A stretch of 64,000 nucleotides of DNA from Mycolicibacterium holsaticum DSM 44478 = JCM 12374 (GTDB lineage: Bacteria; Actinomycetota; Actinomycetes; Mycobacteriales; Mycobacteriaceae), in assembly GCF_019645835.1 (NCBI RefSeq), contig NZ_CP080998.1:310001-374000 (forward strand). The letters run 5' to 3'. Position numbers and translations under genes: made by a program. The notes beneath the pieces are model-generated. The model had not been told where the DNA came from and ran no database searches. It saw only the letters and a program-made list of their open reading frames with translations. Of the stretch, positions 53,253 through 61,704 are shown in pieces (within the stretch, counting starts at the first letter, position 1; every line of letters starts with the position of its first letter).

Positions 53253-54707
53253 TCAGCGCCGCAGGCCGCTGGACTCGAGCACGTCGCACAGGGCCTGGAC
53301 GCATCCGGCGAAAGCGTGTTCGGCGGGTGTCCCGAACCCGACGATGACGCCGTCGGGGCGGGGCACGTGCGGCCCGGCGAGCGGATGACGCATCATCGAC
53401 AGCCCCTCCAGCGCGAGACCCGTGTCGGCCGCGCGGCGCAGCACCTCCGGTTCGGCGCCGTCGGGCAGGGTCAACAGCAGGTTGAGCCCCGCGTTGAGCC
53501 CGCTGAGAGTGATGGAAAACGGCTGCAGCGCATCGACGAGCGTGTCGCGGCGGCGCCGGTACCGCAGCCGCATGCGCCGGATGTGCTTGTCGTAGCCGCC
53601 GCCTGCGATGAAGTCGGCCATCGTCAGCTGCGAGATCGCGTCCACATAGAACTGCGATCCGCCCGCGGCACCGATGACCGGCTCGACGAGGTCGGCAGGC
53701 AACGCCATCCAGCCCAGCCGCAGCGCGGGCGACAGGCTCTTGCTGGCCGAGCCCAGATACACCACCCGGTCCGGGTGCAGCCCCTGCAGCGCGCCCACCG
53801 GCTGGCGGTCGTAGCGCAGTTCGCCGTCGTAGTCGTCGTCGAGGACGTACCCGTCGGTGCGTTGCGCCCAGTCGACCACCGCGGTGCGCCGCGTCGGATG
53901 CAGCGGCATGCCGAACGGGCTGTGGTGCGCCGGGGTGAGCAGCACCGCGGGCACGTCGAGCGTGTCGAGTTCGCCCACCACCGCGCCACGCTCGTCGACA
54001 CCGATCGGGGTCGTCGCCATCCCCATCGCCGCGATGACATCGCGAAAGATGAACAGCCCGTAGGCTTCTACGGCGATCGGGCGCTGACCGGAAAACACCC
54101 GGGTGAGGATTTCCACGCCGTGGCGCACACCGGCACAGATCACGATCGACTCCGCGCAGGTGCGCACCCCGCGCACCCGTGCCAGGTACTGCGCCAGCGC
54201 CTCGCGCAGTTCTTGGCGCCCGCGCGGGTCGCCCATGCGCAGCGCCTCGGTCGGTGCGCGGCCCAGCGCGCGGCGCATCGAGGCGACCCATTCGTTGCGC
54301 GGGAACTCCGCGACATCGGGTGAACCGGGCATCAGGTTGTGCGTCGGCACCACCTTCACCCCGCGCGGGCGGGCAGGCGCCTGCGTGCCCGCCGCGTTCA
54401 CCACCCAGGTGCCCGCACCCTGCCGCGACGCCAGCCAGCCCTCGGCGACCAGTTCGGCATACGCCTCGGCGACGGTGTTGCGGGCCAATCCGAGGTCGAC
54501 GGCCAGGCTGCGCGACGGCGGCAGCATCGTGCCGGGCGCCAGCCGGCCCGACCGCACGGCGTCGCGCAGGGCGGTGAGCAGCGTTTCCCGCGCACCGCGC
54601 GCCCCGGGGGTAATGGCCTGCTTCAGGTCGAGGTGCAGATCCCACGGCCCCGCATTGGCCCATGAAGCCACCGGTGTATTGAACCATGCAGGCGGGACAT
54701 TACGCAC
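53253..54707 (-). CDS. MocR/PdxR-type regulator (GntR helix-turn-helix plus aminotransferase domain)
   Basis: A protein of about 484 residues. Residues about 25-105 are a GntR winged helix (LLTALRDAVRSGRLAPGTMLPPSR, with LARNTVAEAYAELVAEGW split across its core). The rest is a fold-type I aminotransferase domain with the PLP site in VYLGSASKSLSPALRLGW, where the Lys is near residue 320, and an Asp-rich LDDDYDGELRY. Such proteins sense PLP or an amino acid and control a divergent neighbour. The neighbour here is the AhpD-like gene, with only 13 bases between the two starts if GTG 54707 is used. GTG 54671 is an equally possible start and would leave room for an operator. Confidence 0.85.
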   Translation of the reverse strand: MRNVPPAWFNTPVASWANAGPWDLHLDLKQAITPGARGARETLLTALRDAVRSGRLAPGTMLPPSRSLAVDLGLARNTVAEAYAELVAEGWLASRQGAGTWVVNAAGTQAPARPRGVKVVPTHNLMPGSPDVAEFPRNEWVASMRRALGRAPTEALRMGDPRGRQELREALAQYLARVRGVRTCAESIVICAGVRHGVEILTRVFSGQRPIAVEAYGLFIFRDVIAAMGMATTPIGVDERGAVVGELDTLDVPAVLLTPAHHSPFGMPLHPTRRTAVVDWAQRTDGYVLDDDYDGELRYDRQPVGALQGLHPDRVVYLGSASKSLSPALRLGWMALPADLVEPVIGAAGGSQFYVDAISQLTMADFIAGGGYDKHIRRMRLRYRRRRDTLVDALQPFSITLSGLNAGLNLLLTLPDGAEPEVLRRAADTGLALEGLSMMRHPLAGPHVPRPDGVIVGFGTPAEHAFAGCVQALCDVLESSGLRR

Positions 54708-54713
54708 TAGCGT
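54708..54713 (+). promoter_or_regulatory. Candidate -10 element for leaderless AhpD-like mRNA
   Basis: TAGCGT ends 7 bases before the ATG at 54721. It overlaps or adjoins the 5' end of the divergent MocR gene, so binding of the regulator here could affect both directions. Confidence 0.45.
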
Positions 54714-54720
54714 TGGCGGT

Positions 54721-55179
54721 ATGACAACCATCGAGAAAGTCCGTCGGATCAACCTGAACCAGGTGTCGCCCGAGGTGTACGAGGCGATGATCGCGCTGAA
54801 CAACGCCGCGACCAAGGATCTCGACCCCGACCTGGCCGAGCTGATCAAGATCCGCGCGTCGCAGCTGAACCACTGCGCGTTCTGCCTGGACATGCACACC
54901 GCCGACGCACGCAGACGCGGCATCTCCGAGCAGAAGATCACCCTGCTGCCCGCGTGGGCAGAGGCCGAGGGCGTCTACACCGAGCAGGAGCAGGCCGCGC
55001 TCGCGTTGACCGAGGAGATCACCGACCTGACCCACCGGCATGTCGCCGACGAGGTGTACGCCAGGGCGGCGGCCGCGTTCTCCGAACGCGAACTCGGTCA
55101 AGTGATCGCGATGGCGCTGACCATCAACGCGTGGAACCGTATCGGCGTGACGACCCGCCTCCCCGTGCCCAAGCGGTAA
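54721..55179 (+). CDS. AhpD-like carboxymuconolactone decarboxylase-family protein
   Basis: A 152-residue helical protein. The redox-active CxxC motif is in LNHCAFCLDMH near residues 57-64, with the downstream His of the AhpD proton-relay type. The family includes alkylhydroperoxidase AhpD and uncharacterised thiol peroxidases, so peroxide or disulfide chemistry is likely and lactone decarboxylation unlikely. It is divergent from the MocR regulator and probably controlled by it. It converges on the exporter permease with 53 bases between stops. Confidence 0.87.
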   Translation: MTTIEKVRRINLNQVSPEVYEAMIALNNAATKDLDPDLAELIKIRASQLNHCAFCLDMHTADARRRGISEQKITLLPAWAEAEGVYTEQEQAALALTEEITDLTHRHVADEVYARAAAAFSERELGQVIAMALTINAWNRIGVTTRLPVPKR

Positions 55180-55232
55180 TACCGTCGAGGTGTGCGGACC
55201 CGGTGTGGGACCTCGCCCGTCCGGCCGGCCCG

Positions 55233-56063
55233 TTAGACCCAGTACGCGACGCGGGCACGGTACTGGCGCATCGCGAACGCGGCCAGGATCCAGCCGATCA
55301 CGGTCAACACGATCACCACCACCCAGTGGTGCAGCTCTTGGTCGGCGCCTAGCAGCGGGGCGCGCACGATGTCCAGATAGTGCAGCAGCGGGTTCAACTC
55401 GACGATCTTGAGGTAGTCCGCGGCACCCTGCTGTTTGAGGGTGGACTCGTTCCAGATGATCGGCGTCATGAAGAACAGCAACTGAACCAGGCTGACCAGC
55501 AGCGGGCTGATGTCGCGGTAGCGGGTGGCCAGGATGCCGAAGCACAACGACACCCACACGCAGTTCAACACGATCAAACCCATCGCCGGGATCACCGCGA
55601 GCGCGGTCCACGACCACGGTTTGGGAAAGATGATCGCGATGATCACGAAGATGATCATGTTGTGCCCGAACAGGATCATCTGGCGCCACACCAGGCGGTA
55701 CACGTGCACCGACAGCGGGGTCGGCAGCTGTTTGATCAGACCCTCGTTGGCGATGAACACCTCGGCGCCCTCGAGGATCGACGCGTTGATCATGTTCCAG
55801 ATGATCAGCCCGAGCGTGACGTATGGAAGATGTTCGGACAGTTCGAGTTTGAACAGCTTGGAATACAGCAGGCCCATCGCCACGGCGGTGGCGCCAGTGG
55901 CGATCGTGATCCAGAACGGCCCCAGCACCGAGCGGCGGTACCGCTGTTTGATGTCCTGCCAGCCCAGGTGCAGCCACAGCTCGCGCTTGGCGAAACCGGC
56001 GACCAGGTCGCCCCACGCGCGGCCGAATGTCTTCGACTGCGCGGCGGCGTCGGTGAACGTCAT
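55233..56063 (-). CDS. rfbD: Galactan/polysaccharide ABC exporter permease (Wzm, Rv3783-like)
   Basis: A 276-residue ABC-2 type permease. An amphipathic N-terminus (LWLHLGWQDIKQRYRRSVLG) is followed by about six membrane helices. The family motif FWITIATGATAVAMGLLYSK begins near 52. Together with the ATPase encoded two genes upstream it is expected to move the lipid-linked galactan to the periplasm. The ATG at 56063 overlaps the glfT1 stop as ATGA; an upstream extension inside glfT1 is not credible. Operon order on this strand is ATPase, glfT1, permease. Confidence 0.93.
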   Translation of the reverse strand: MTFTDAAAQSKTFGRAWGDLVAGFAKRELWLHLGWQDIKQRYRRSVLGPFWITIATGATAVAMGLLYSKLFKLELSEHLPYVTLGLIIWNMINASILEGAEVFIANEGLIKQLPTPLSVHVYRLVWRQMILFGHNMIIFVIIAIIFPKPWSWTALAVIPAMGLIVLNCVWVSLCFGILATRYRDISPLLVSLVQLLFFMTPIIWNESTLKQQGAADYLKIVELNPLLHYLDIVRAPLLGADQELHHWVVVIVLTVIGWILAAFAMRQYRARVAYWV

Positions 56064-57046
56064 CTCTTTGTCCCGTCGTTCCCCAGCCTCCCCTGCGCTG
56101 CGCGCGTGGGCCCATCGGGCGGGTGGTGCCCCCATCGCTCGTCCAGGTGTGCGGGCCTGCCGAACCTCTCCTTACGGCCCGAGCGCCGCAGCCGTATCCA
56201 CTCCATCAGCCCGGCGGGGTCGCGCCGCGACACCAGGAAGTACCAGCCGAACCGGGCCCACTCCTGAAACTGCAGCCGCCGAAGCCCTGGCTGCGACAGC
56301 AGGTAACCGCGGTTGCGGTACGTATAGAAACGTTTAGCAGCGCTTTCCGGATACTGCGTGTGCATCCGGCCCCCGAGGATGGGCTTGAACTCGTCGCCGC
56401 CCTGCGGGTGCAGGTAGACCGCGGTCAGGCACGTCCCGAACGGCAGGCCGGAACGCACCAGCCTGCGGTGCAATTCGGTTTCGTCACCGCGGAAGAACAG
56501 CCGCAGATCCGGTACCCCGACGGCCTCTAGCGTCGACGCGGCGAACAACGCCCCGTTGAACAGCGAGGCGATTCCCGGCAGCAGGTCCTGCCCGGCGTCG
56601 GTGCGCAACTCCTCGACCCGTCGCCGCCACGCCACGCCGCGGCGCAACGGAAACGCCAGCCGGTCCGGTTCGTCGAGGTCGCACACCATCGGCGACACCT
56701 CGGCCAGGGCGTGCCTTTTCGCGCATGCCACAAGGGTGCCAAGCACCTCGGAGTCCGCGGGGCGCCCGTCGTCGTCGGCCAACCACAGCCAGTCCGCACC
56801 CAACGCCAGCGCGTGCAGCATCCCCAACGCGAAACCGCCTGCGCCACCGAGGTTTCGGCGCGAACCCAGATATGTCGTTGGCACCGGCTGGCCGGCCACC
56901 AGTTCGGCCACCCGGGGGTCGTTGTCGTTGTCGACGACGATCAGGTGATCCGGTGCGCGGGTCTGGGCCGTCACCGCCTCCAGCGACTTGGCCAGCTCGT
57001 CGACGCGCCGATGGGTGACCACCACGGCGCAGACCGTCTCGGTCAT
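56060..57046 (-). CDS. glfT1: Galactofuranosyltransferase GlfT1
   Basis: A 328-residue GT2-family enzyme that adds the first galactofuranose residues to the decaprenyl-linked rhamnosyl-GlcNAc linker. The nucleotide-binding start is VCAVVVTHRRVDELAKSL. The acceptor/donor region contains GSRRNLGGAGGF near 62. The metal-binding aspartates are in LWLADDDGRP near 87. A second conserved FRGDETELHRRL lies near 190. The ATG overlaps the ATPase stop as ATGA, and its end overlaps the permease start. This is consistent with coupled synthesis and export of galactan. Confidence 0.95.
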   Translation of the reverse strand: MTETVCAVVVTHRRVDELAKSLEAVTAQTRAPDHLIVVDNDNDPRVAELVAGQPVPTTYLGSRRNLGGAGGFALGMLHALALGADWLWLADDDGRPADSEVLGTLVACAKRHALAEVSPMVCDLDEPDRLAFPLRRGVAWRRRVEELRTDAGQDLLPGIASLFNGALFAASTLEAVGVPDLRLFFRGDETELHRRLVRSGLPFGTCLTAVYLHPQGGDEFKPILGGRMHTQYPESAAKRFYTYRNRGYLLSQPGLRRLQFQEWARFGWYFLVSRRDPAGLMEWIRLRRSGRKERFGRPAHLDERWGHHPPDGPTRAAQGRLGNDGTKR

Positions 57047-57834
57047 CGCTGGCGCGTTTCTTCGAGCACTTCGCGGACGTGCCGGGCGGCGTCCTCACCC
57101 TCGTAGGCGCGGACCACCTCTTCGATGCCGCCGGTCATCTTGACGGTGCCGTGGTCGATCCACATCGCCGTATTGCACAGCCGGGCCAGAAATTCGTTGG
57201 AGTGGCTGGCGAACACCAGGATGCCGGAGCGCTCCACGAGCGCCGACAGCCGTGACTGGGCCTTCTTCAAGAACTCGGCATCCACCGCGCCGATACCTTC
57301 GTCGAGCAGCAGGATCTCGGGGTCGATGCTGGTCACCACGCCCATCGCCAGGCGCACGCGCATTCCGGTGGAGTACGTGCGCAACGGCATCGACAGGTAG
57401 TCACCCAACTCGGTGAACTCGGCGATCTCGTCGATCTTGGCCAGCATCTGCTTGCGGGTCTGCCCGAGGAACAGCCCGCGGATGATGATGTTCTCGAACC
57501 CCGAGATCTCGGGGTCCATCCCGACGCCGAGGTCGAACACCGGCGCCACCCGACCGGTCACCGTCGCGACGCCACGGGTGGGTTCGTAGATGCCGGACAG
57601 CAGCCGCAACAGCGTCGACTTGCCCGCGCCGTTGTGGCCCACCAGCCCGACGCGGTCACCCAGTTCCAGCGACATGGTGATGTCGCGCAGCGCCTCGATG
57701 ACGACGACGTTGGACTCGTTGCGTCCGATGGCGCCGCCGGCCTTGCCGAGGAAAGCCTTCTTCAACGAGCGTGACTTGGCGTCGAAGATGGGAAATTCCA
57801 CCCACGCATTGCGGGTCTCGATACGCGGGACCAA
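57043..57834 (-). CDS. rfbE: Galactan/polysaccharide ABC exporter ATPase (Wzt, Rv3781-like)
   Basis: A 263-residue ATP-binding subunit. Walker A is GHNGAGKST near residues 67-75, the ABC signature is TYSTGMRVRLA near 152, Walker B is ILLLDEGIG near 172, and the switch His is in FASHSNE. It lacks the long C-terminal sugar-recognition domain of some Wzt proteins. The start is TTG at 57834, supported by GGAG 8 bases upstream and by the good N-terminal match; no ATG or GTG fits. The gene lies 9 bases downstream of bpa. Confidence 0.92.
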   Translation of the reverse strand: MVPRIETRNAWVEFPIFDAKSRSLKKAFLGKAGGAIGRNESNVVVIEALRDITMSLELGDRVGLVGHNGAGKSTLLRLLSGIYEPTRGVATVTGRVAPVFDLGVGMDPEISGFENIIIRGLFLGQTRKQMLAKIDEIAEFTELGDYLSMPLRTYSTGMRVRLAMGVVTSIDPEILLLDEGIGAVDAEFLKKAQSRLSALVERSGILVFASHSNEFLARLCNTAMWIDHGTVKMTGGIEEVVRAYEGEDAARHVREVLEETRQR

Positions 57835-57843
57835 TACCGGCTC

Positions 57844-58350
57844 CTACAGATACTGTCCGGTGCCGTGCCCGCCGCGCGGACCCGCCGGGCCGGCCATCCC
57901 GGGCGGCAGCGCGCCCTGACGCATCTGCTCGAGTTGTTGACGCGCCGCCATCTGCTGGGCGAACAGCGCCGTCTGGATGCCGTGGAACAACCCCTCCAGC
58001 CAGCCCACCAGCTGTGCCTGCGCGACCCGCAGTTCGGCGTCGGACGGCACGACATCGTCGGTGAACGGCAGCGTCAGCCGCTCGAGCTCCTCGCGCAGTT
58101 CGGGCGCCAGGCCGTCCTCCAGTTCGGAGATGCTGGTCCGGTGGATCTCGCGCAGCCGGTTGCGGCTGGCCTCGTCCAGCGGCGCGGCCCGCACCTCTTC
58201 GAGCAGCTGCTTGATCATGGTGCCGATGCGCATCACCTTGGCGGGCTGTTCGACGAGGTCGGTCAGCGATTTGCCGTCGGATTCCTGATCGGCCGCCGTG
58301 GGATCGCCGCCGATGATTTCGATGTTGTCGTCGTCGCTGTTCGTGGTCAT
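57844..58350 (-). CDS. bpa: Bacterial proteasome activator Bpa (Rv3780-like)
   Basis: A 168-residue protein that forms a dodecameric ring and opens the 20S proteasome independently of ATP. An acidic N-terminus ([12 protein letters not shown]) precedes a helical core with [20 protein letters not shown] near 45. The C-terminus ends in the proteasome-docking GQYL after a Gly-rich tail. The ATG at 58350 is used; GGAG is immediately adjacent, so a start a little further upstream (for example ATG near 58428) cannot be excluded. It lies 9 bases upstream of the exporter ATPase gene and may be cotranscribed with it. Confidence 0.9.
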   Translation of the reverse strand: MTTNSDDDNIEIIGGDPTAADQESDGKSLTDLVEQPAKVMRIGTMIKQLLEEVRAAPLDEASRNRLREIHRTSISELEDGLAPELREELERLTLPFTDDVVPSDAELRVAQAQLVGWLEGLFHGIQTALFAQQMAARQQLEQMRQGALPPGMAGPAGPRGGHGTGQYL

Positions 58351-58717
58351 CTCCGTGAAGTTCCCTGTAATGGCCGTGTTATGGGTTCGCGCCGTTCGTA
58401 ACTTATCTGGCGACAGTAGCCCTTCGATCATCGTGCACGGGTTTGCGCCGGGCACGGCCGGACAGCGGCTACTTGTAGCAAATCGGAATGCAAGTGCTGG
58501 CGGCGCCCGGAATTCGGCATGCGAGCAGCCTGCGGGTCACGCACCGGCGCACCGCAATTTGAGGCGGGCAACGCCTGTGCAATTAGGACTCCGCAGCGCT
58601 AGCTCACTGGACTACTATGGCCTCGCAGGCGACCCAGCCCGGCAGGGCGGGTGGGGCCGGCATCGACCGAAGTTTCGTGTCGGTTGTGATTTCACACACG
58701 GTCAAAGGTGGGCTGGC
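58351..58717. other. Divergent intergenic region between bpa and the SufS-like gene
   Basis: 367 bases without a supported gene. TACTAT at 58613-58618 is a good -10 for the plus-strand gene and would give a leader of about 95 bases. For bpa, CATAAC or TTACAG near 58370-58395 are weak candidates only. The middle part (58440-58600) has mixed composition and no repeats or hairpins that I could identify. Confidence 0.5.
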
Positions 58718-59914
58718 ATGGCATACGACGTCGCCCGGGTGCGGGGCTTGCACCCGTCTCTGGGCGACGGCTGGGTGCATTTCGACGCACAGCACGGGAT
58801 GCTGCTGCCCGACACCGTCGGCCGGGCGGTGTCCACCGCCTTCCGCGGGTCGATGCCGACCCCGGTGGGGCCGCATCCGTCGGCTCAGCGCAGCGCCGCA
58901 GTGCTCAGCGCGGCGCGCCAGGCGGTGGCCGACCTCGTCAACGCCGATCCGCGCGGGGTGGTGTTGGGCCCCGACCGCGCGGTGCTGATGACGGCGCTGG
59001 CCGACGCGTCGTCGTCGCGGGTCGGCCTTGGCTACGAGATCGTGGTGACCCGGCTCGACGACGAGGCCAACATCGCCCCCTGGCTGCGCGCCGCGAACCG
59101 CTACGGCGCCAAGACCAAGTGGGCCGAGGTCGACATCGAGACGGGCGAACTGCCTACCTGGCAGTGGGAAAGCCTGATCACCCGGCCCACCCGGCTGGTC
59201 GCAATCACCTCGGCCTCTTCGACTTTGGGCACGGTCACCGATCTGCGCGCGGTCACCAAACTCGCCCACGATATCGGCGCGCTGGTGGTCGTCGACCATT
59301 CCGCGGCCGCACCGTACCGGTTGATCGACATCGACGAGATCGACGCCGACGTGGTGGCCCTGAACGCGGTCGCGTGGGGCGGTCCGCCGATCGGCGCGCT
59401 GGTGTTCCGGGATCCGTCGATGATCGACTCGTTCCACTCGGTGTCGTTGAACCCGCACGCTACCGGGCCGGAGCGGCTGGAGGTCGGCACCCATCAGTTC
59501 GGCATGCTCGCAGGCGTCGTCGCCAGCATCGACTATCTGGCCGCACTCGACGAATCGGCGAGCGGCACCCGCCGCGAAAGGCTCGCGGTCTCAATGCAAT
59601 CGGCCGCGACGTACATGGACCGGCTGTTCGAGTACCTGCTGGCCTCGCTGCGGTCGCTGCCGGCGGTGATGGTCATCGGCAGCCCGGAAGTCCGGGTTCC
59701 GGTGCTCAGCTTCGCGGTCACCCACGTACCCGCCGAACGGGTGGTGCAGCGGCTCGCCGACAACGGCATCCTGGCGATCTCCAACGCCAGCTCGCGGGTG
59801 CTCGACGTCATCGGCGTCAACGACATCGGCGGCGCGGTCACCATCGGGCTGGCGCACTACACCACGTTGGCCGAAGTCGATCAGCTGGTGCGGGCGCTGG
59901 CCTCGCTAGGCTGA
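58718..59914 (+). CDS. Cysteine-desulfurase-like protein without the PLP lysine (Rv3778c-like)
   Basis: A 398-residue protein with the fold-type I aminotransferase/SufS plan: VDHSAAAP near 193 matches the cofactor-binding D-x-A/G region, and HQFGMLAG and the C-terminal [16 protein letters not shown] are conserved. The segment that should hold the Schiff-base lysine (S-x-H-K in SufS) reads [10 protein letters not shown] near 215, with Ala in place of Lys and Val in place of His. As I recall it, the M. tuberculosis relative also lacks the Lys, so the change is a family trait. Normal desulfurase chemistry is therefore unlikely. The ATG has AGGTGG upstream. It converges on the quinone reductase with a 9-base overlap. 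Confidence 0.85.
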   Translation: MAYDVARVRGLHPSLGDGWVHFDAQHGMLLPDTVGRAVSTAFRGSMPTPVGPHPSAQRSAAVLSAARQAVADLVNADPRGVVLGPDRAVLMTALADASSSRVGLGYEIVVTRLDDEANIAPWLRAANRYGAKTKWAEVDIETGELPTWQWESLITRPTRLVAITSASSTLGTVTDLRAVTKLAHDIGALVVVDHSAAAPYRLIDIDEIDADVVALNAVAWGGPPIGALVFRDPSMIDSFHSVSLNPHATGPERLEVGTHQFGMLAGVVASIDYLAALDESASGTRRERLAVSMQSAATYMDRLFEYLLASLRSLPAVMVIGSPEVRVPVLSFAVTHVPAERVVQRLADNGILAISNASSRVLDVIGVNDIGGAVTIGLAHYTTLAEVDQLVRALASLG

Positions 59915-60892
59915 GCTGTCGTCGACGCGCAGCAGAATCTTGCCTGCGACGTCACCGGATGCCAGCAGTTCGTGTGCGGCGCCGGCCTCTTGAATGGGGA
60001 ACTCGGCGCCGATAATCGGTCGCACCTGACCACTTTCGACCATCGGCCAGACGTTGGCGATCACCTCGGCGACGACGTCGCTTTTGCTGCCCCGGCCGCT
60101 GACCGGGCGGGCCCGCAGCGCGGTGGCGAAGACCCCGCCGCGCTTGCCCAAGAGCTTGCCGATGTTCAGCTCGGCCTTCGCGCCGCCCTGCATGCCGATG
60201 ATCACCAGCCGGCCGTCGGGCCCGAGCGCGTCGATGTTGCGGTCGAGATAGGCCGCTCCCATGAGGTCGAGGATCACGTCGGCGCCGTCGGACTCGGCGC
60301 GGATGCGTTCGACGAAATCCTCGTCGCGGTAGTTGATGGTGATGTCGGCGCCCAACTCCGAGCACAGGTCCAACTTGTTGCGCGATCCCGCGGTGACCGC
60401 GACCCGGCAGCCGAGCGCCCGGCCGACCTGCACGGCGTGGGTACCGATGCCGCTTCCGCCGCCGTGCACGAGAACCACCTGGCCGGACCGCAGGCCGGCC
60501 GTCATCACCAGGTTCGACCACACCGTGCACGCGACCTCGGGCAGCCCGGCGGCGTGGTGCAGGCTCACCCCGGCGGGAACCGGCATCACCTGCCCGGCCG
60601 GGACCGCGACGAACTCGGCGTAACCACCGCCCGCCAGCAAAGCGCAGACCTGTTGACCGACGGACCATTCGGTGACACCGTCGCCGACCGCGGCGATCGT
60701 GCCCGAGACCTCGAGGCCCAGGATCTCGCTGGCGCCGGGCGGCGGCGGATACTTGCCTGCGGCCTGAAGCAGGTCGGCGCGGTTGATCCCGGCGGTGTCC
60801 ACCTTCACCAGGACCTGCCCGTCACCGGCCTCGATGTCGGGTACTTCCTGCCAGGTCAGTCGATTTTCGGTTTCGGCCAAGACAGCATGCAT
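59906..60892 (-). CDS. NADPH:quinone oxidoreductase, zinc-independent MDR family (Rv3777-like)
   Basis: A 328-residue medium-chain dehydrogenase/reductase. The N-terminal catalytic domain has [19 protein letters not shown] near 36-54, with no zinc-ligand cysteines. The NADPH-binding Rossmann motif is [14 protein letters not shown] near 144. It resembles PIG3-type quinone oxidoreductases, which reduce quinones or related electrophiles. TAGCGT ends 7 bases before the ATG, so the mRNA is probably leaderless. It is divergent from a MarR-type regulator and shares a palindromic control region with it. The 3' end overlaps the SufS-like gene by 9 bases. Confidence 0.92.
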   Translation of the reverse strand: MHAVLAETENRLTWQEVPDIEAGDGQVLVKVDTAGINRADLLQAAGKYPPPPGASEILGLEVSGTIAAVGDGVTEWSVGQQVCALLAGGGYAEFVAVPAGQVMPVPAGVSLHHAAGLPEVACTVWSNLVMTAGLRSGQVVLVHGGGSGIGTHAVQVGRALGCRVAVTAGSRNKLDLCSELGADITINYRDEDFVERIRAESDGADVILDLMGAAYLDRNIDALGPDGRLVIIGMQGGAKAELNIGKLLGKRGGVFATALRARPVSGRGSKSDVVAEVIANVWPMVESGQVRPIIGAEFPIQEAGAAHELLASGDVAGKILLRVDDSSA

Positions 60893-60899
60893 TCAAATA

Positions 60900-60905
60900 A
60901 CGCTA
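60900..60905 (-). promoter_or_regulatory. Candidate -10 element for quinone reductase, leaderless
   Basis: On the minus strand TAGCGT ends 7 bases before the ATG at 60892. Its -35 zone falls inside the palindrome at 60910-60943. Confidence 0.5.
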
Positions 60906-60909
60906 CTAC

Positions 60910-60943
60910 GCTGGGAAAACAGTATCGCCGATACCTTCCCAGC
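60910..60943. promoter_or_regulatory. Nested palindromes, probable MarR operator
   Basis: An 8-bp inverted repeat, GCTGGGAA (60910-60917) and TTCCCAGC (60936-60943), encloses a 13-base palindrome GTATCGCCGATAC (60922-60934). Both lie between the two candidate -10 elements and cover the -35 zones of both divergent genes. Confidence 0.65.
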
Positions 60944-60958
60944 AATAAAACGAATGTT

Positions 60959-60964
60959 TACTAT
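60959..60964 (+). promoter_or_regulatory. Candidate -10 element for the MarR gene, leaderless
   Basis: TACTAT ends 6 bases before the ATG at 60971. A weak -35 (TTCCCA, 60936-60941) is 17 bases upstream and inside the right arm of the palindrome. Confidence 0.5.
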
Positions 60965-60970
60965 GGCGGA

Positions 60971-61483
60971 ATGGAGGGGATCATCGGGGGACGTACTGCC
61001 AGTGATATGCCGGGTCTCGACATCGCTGAACAACGGTCGTGGCAAAACTTTCTGGATTCGGCGCTGCGGTTGTACGCGACGCTGAACCGATCTCTGGTCG
61101 ACGCACACCACCTCACGCTGAACGATGTGCGGCTGCTCGACATTCTCGACAAATCCGCGACCGGGTCCTCGCGCATGGGGGATCTGGCCGACAGTTTGAT
61201 GTCGCTTCCGAGCCGGGTGACGCGGCAGATCCGGCGGCTGGAATTGCAGGGTCTGGTGCGCCGCGGCGCCAGCCCCGACGACGGGCGCGGCGTGCTGGCC
61301 ACCATCACCGACGACGGCCGCACGGCGGTGCGCGAAGCGCTGAAAACCTACGGCGAGGGGGTGCGCGTGCACTTCCTCGGCCGGCTGTCGCGCCCGCAGG
61401 TCGCCGCGATGGGGGAGAACTGCCGGCGCATCAGCGTGGCACTCAAGAGCGGTGCGCCACCGGCCAAACTCGGCCGGGTGTAA
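60971..61483 (+). CDS. MarR-family transcriptional regulator
   Basis: A 170-residue winged-helix regulator. The DNA-binding part is about 45-115: LNDVRLLDILDKSA, MGDLADSLMSLPSRVTRQIR as recognition region, LELQGLVRRGASPDDGRG as the wing. Dimerisation helices lie at both ends. It is divergent from the quinone reductase and probably represses it, and itself, in response to a quinone or phenolic compound, as is usual for this arrangement. ATG 60971 is supported by the -10 hexamer; ATG 61007 is an alternative. The frame is open far upstream but that part is a shadow of the reductase gene. Confidence 0.87.
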   Translation: MEGIIGGRTASDMPGLDIAEQRSWQNFLDSALRLYATLNRSLVDAHHLTLNDVRLLDILDKSATGSSRMGDLADSLMSLPSRVTRQIRRLELQGLVRRGASPDDGRGVLATITDDGRTAVREALKTYGEGVRVHFLGRLSRPQVAAMGENCRRISVALKSGAPPAKLGRV

Positions 61484-61505
61484 CCGGCCCCGTAACCTTG
61501 TCGGC

Positions 61506-61592
61506 GGTGGCGTGGCAGAGCGGCCTAATGCACTCGCCTTGAAAGCGAGAGACGGCTAACACCGTCCGGGGGTTCAAATCCCTCCGCCACCG
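61506..61592 (+). tRNA. tRNA-Ser (anticodon TGA)
   Basis: An 87-base class II tRNA. The acceptor stem GGTGGCG pairs with CGCCACC, followed by the discriminator G typical of tRNA-Ser. The anticodon stem CTCGC/GCGAG encloses the loop CTTGAAA, with anticodon TGA at 61540-61542. A long variable arm (GACGGCTAACACCGTC) and the T loop GGTTCAAATCC are present. CCA is not encoded. It lies 22 bases after the MarR gene. The following 112 bases (61593-61704) contain only the promoter of the next gene. Confidence 0.97.
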
Positions 61593-61692
61593 CGGTACCT
61601 CATCGGCGGGTCTCGGCGGCGAGTGTGGGATTGTGTCACGCTTCCGCGGCGAAAACGTGCGGGTAGCCCACGTTCGGCGGTCAACCGCGGAC

Positions 61693-61698
61693 TAGCGT
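61693..61698 (+). promoter_or_regulatory. Candidate -10 element for the small membrane protein, leaderless
   Basis: TAGCGT ends 6 bases before the ATG at 61705, and no ribosome binding site is visible. Confidence 0.45.
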
Positions 61699-61704
61699 GA
61701 CCCT

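Noticed and set aside
55186..55215. Inverted repeat CGAGGT/ACCTCG between the AhpD-like gene and the exporter permease
   Set aside because: The stem is only 6 bp with an 18-base loop and no U-run; too weak to call a terminator.
59972..60970. Open frame of about 330 codons upstream of the MarR gene
   Set aside because: It is antisense to the well-supported quinone reductase; high GC content keeps this frame open by chance.
61506..61592. tRNA-Ser considered as an attachment site of an integrated element
   Set aside because: No integrase, direct repeat of the tRNA 3' end, or compositional break is visible on either side in the window.
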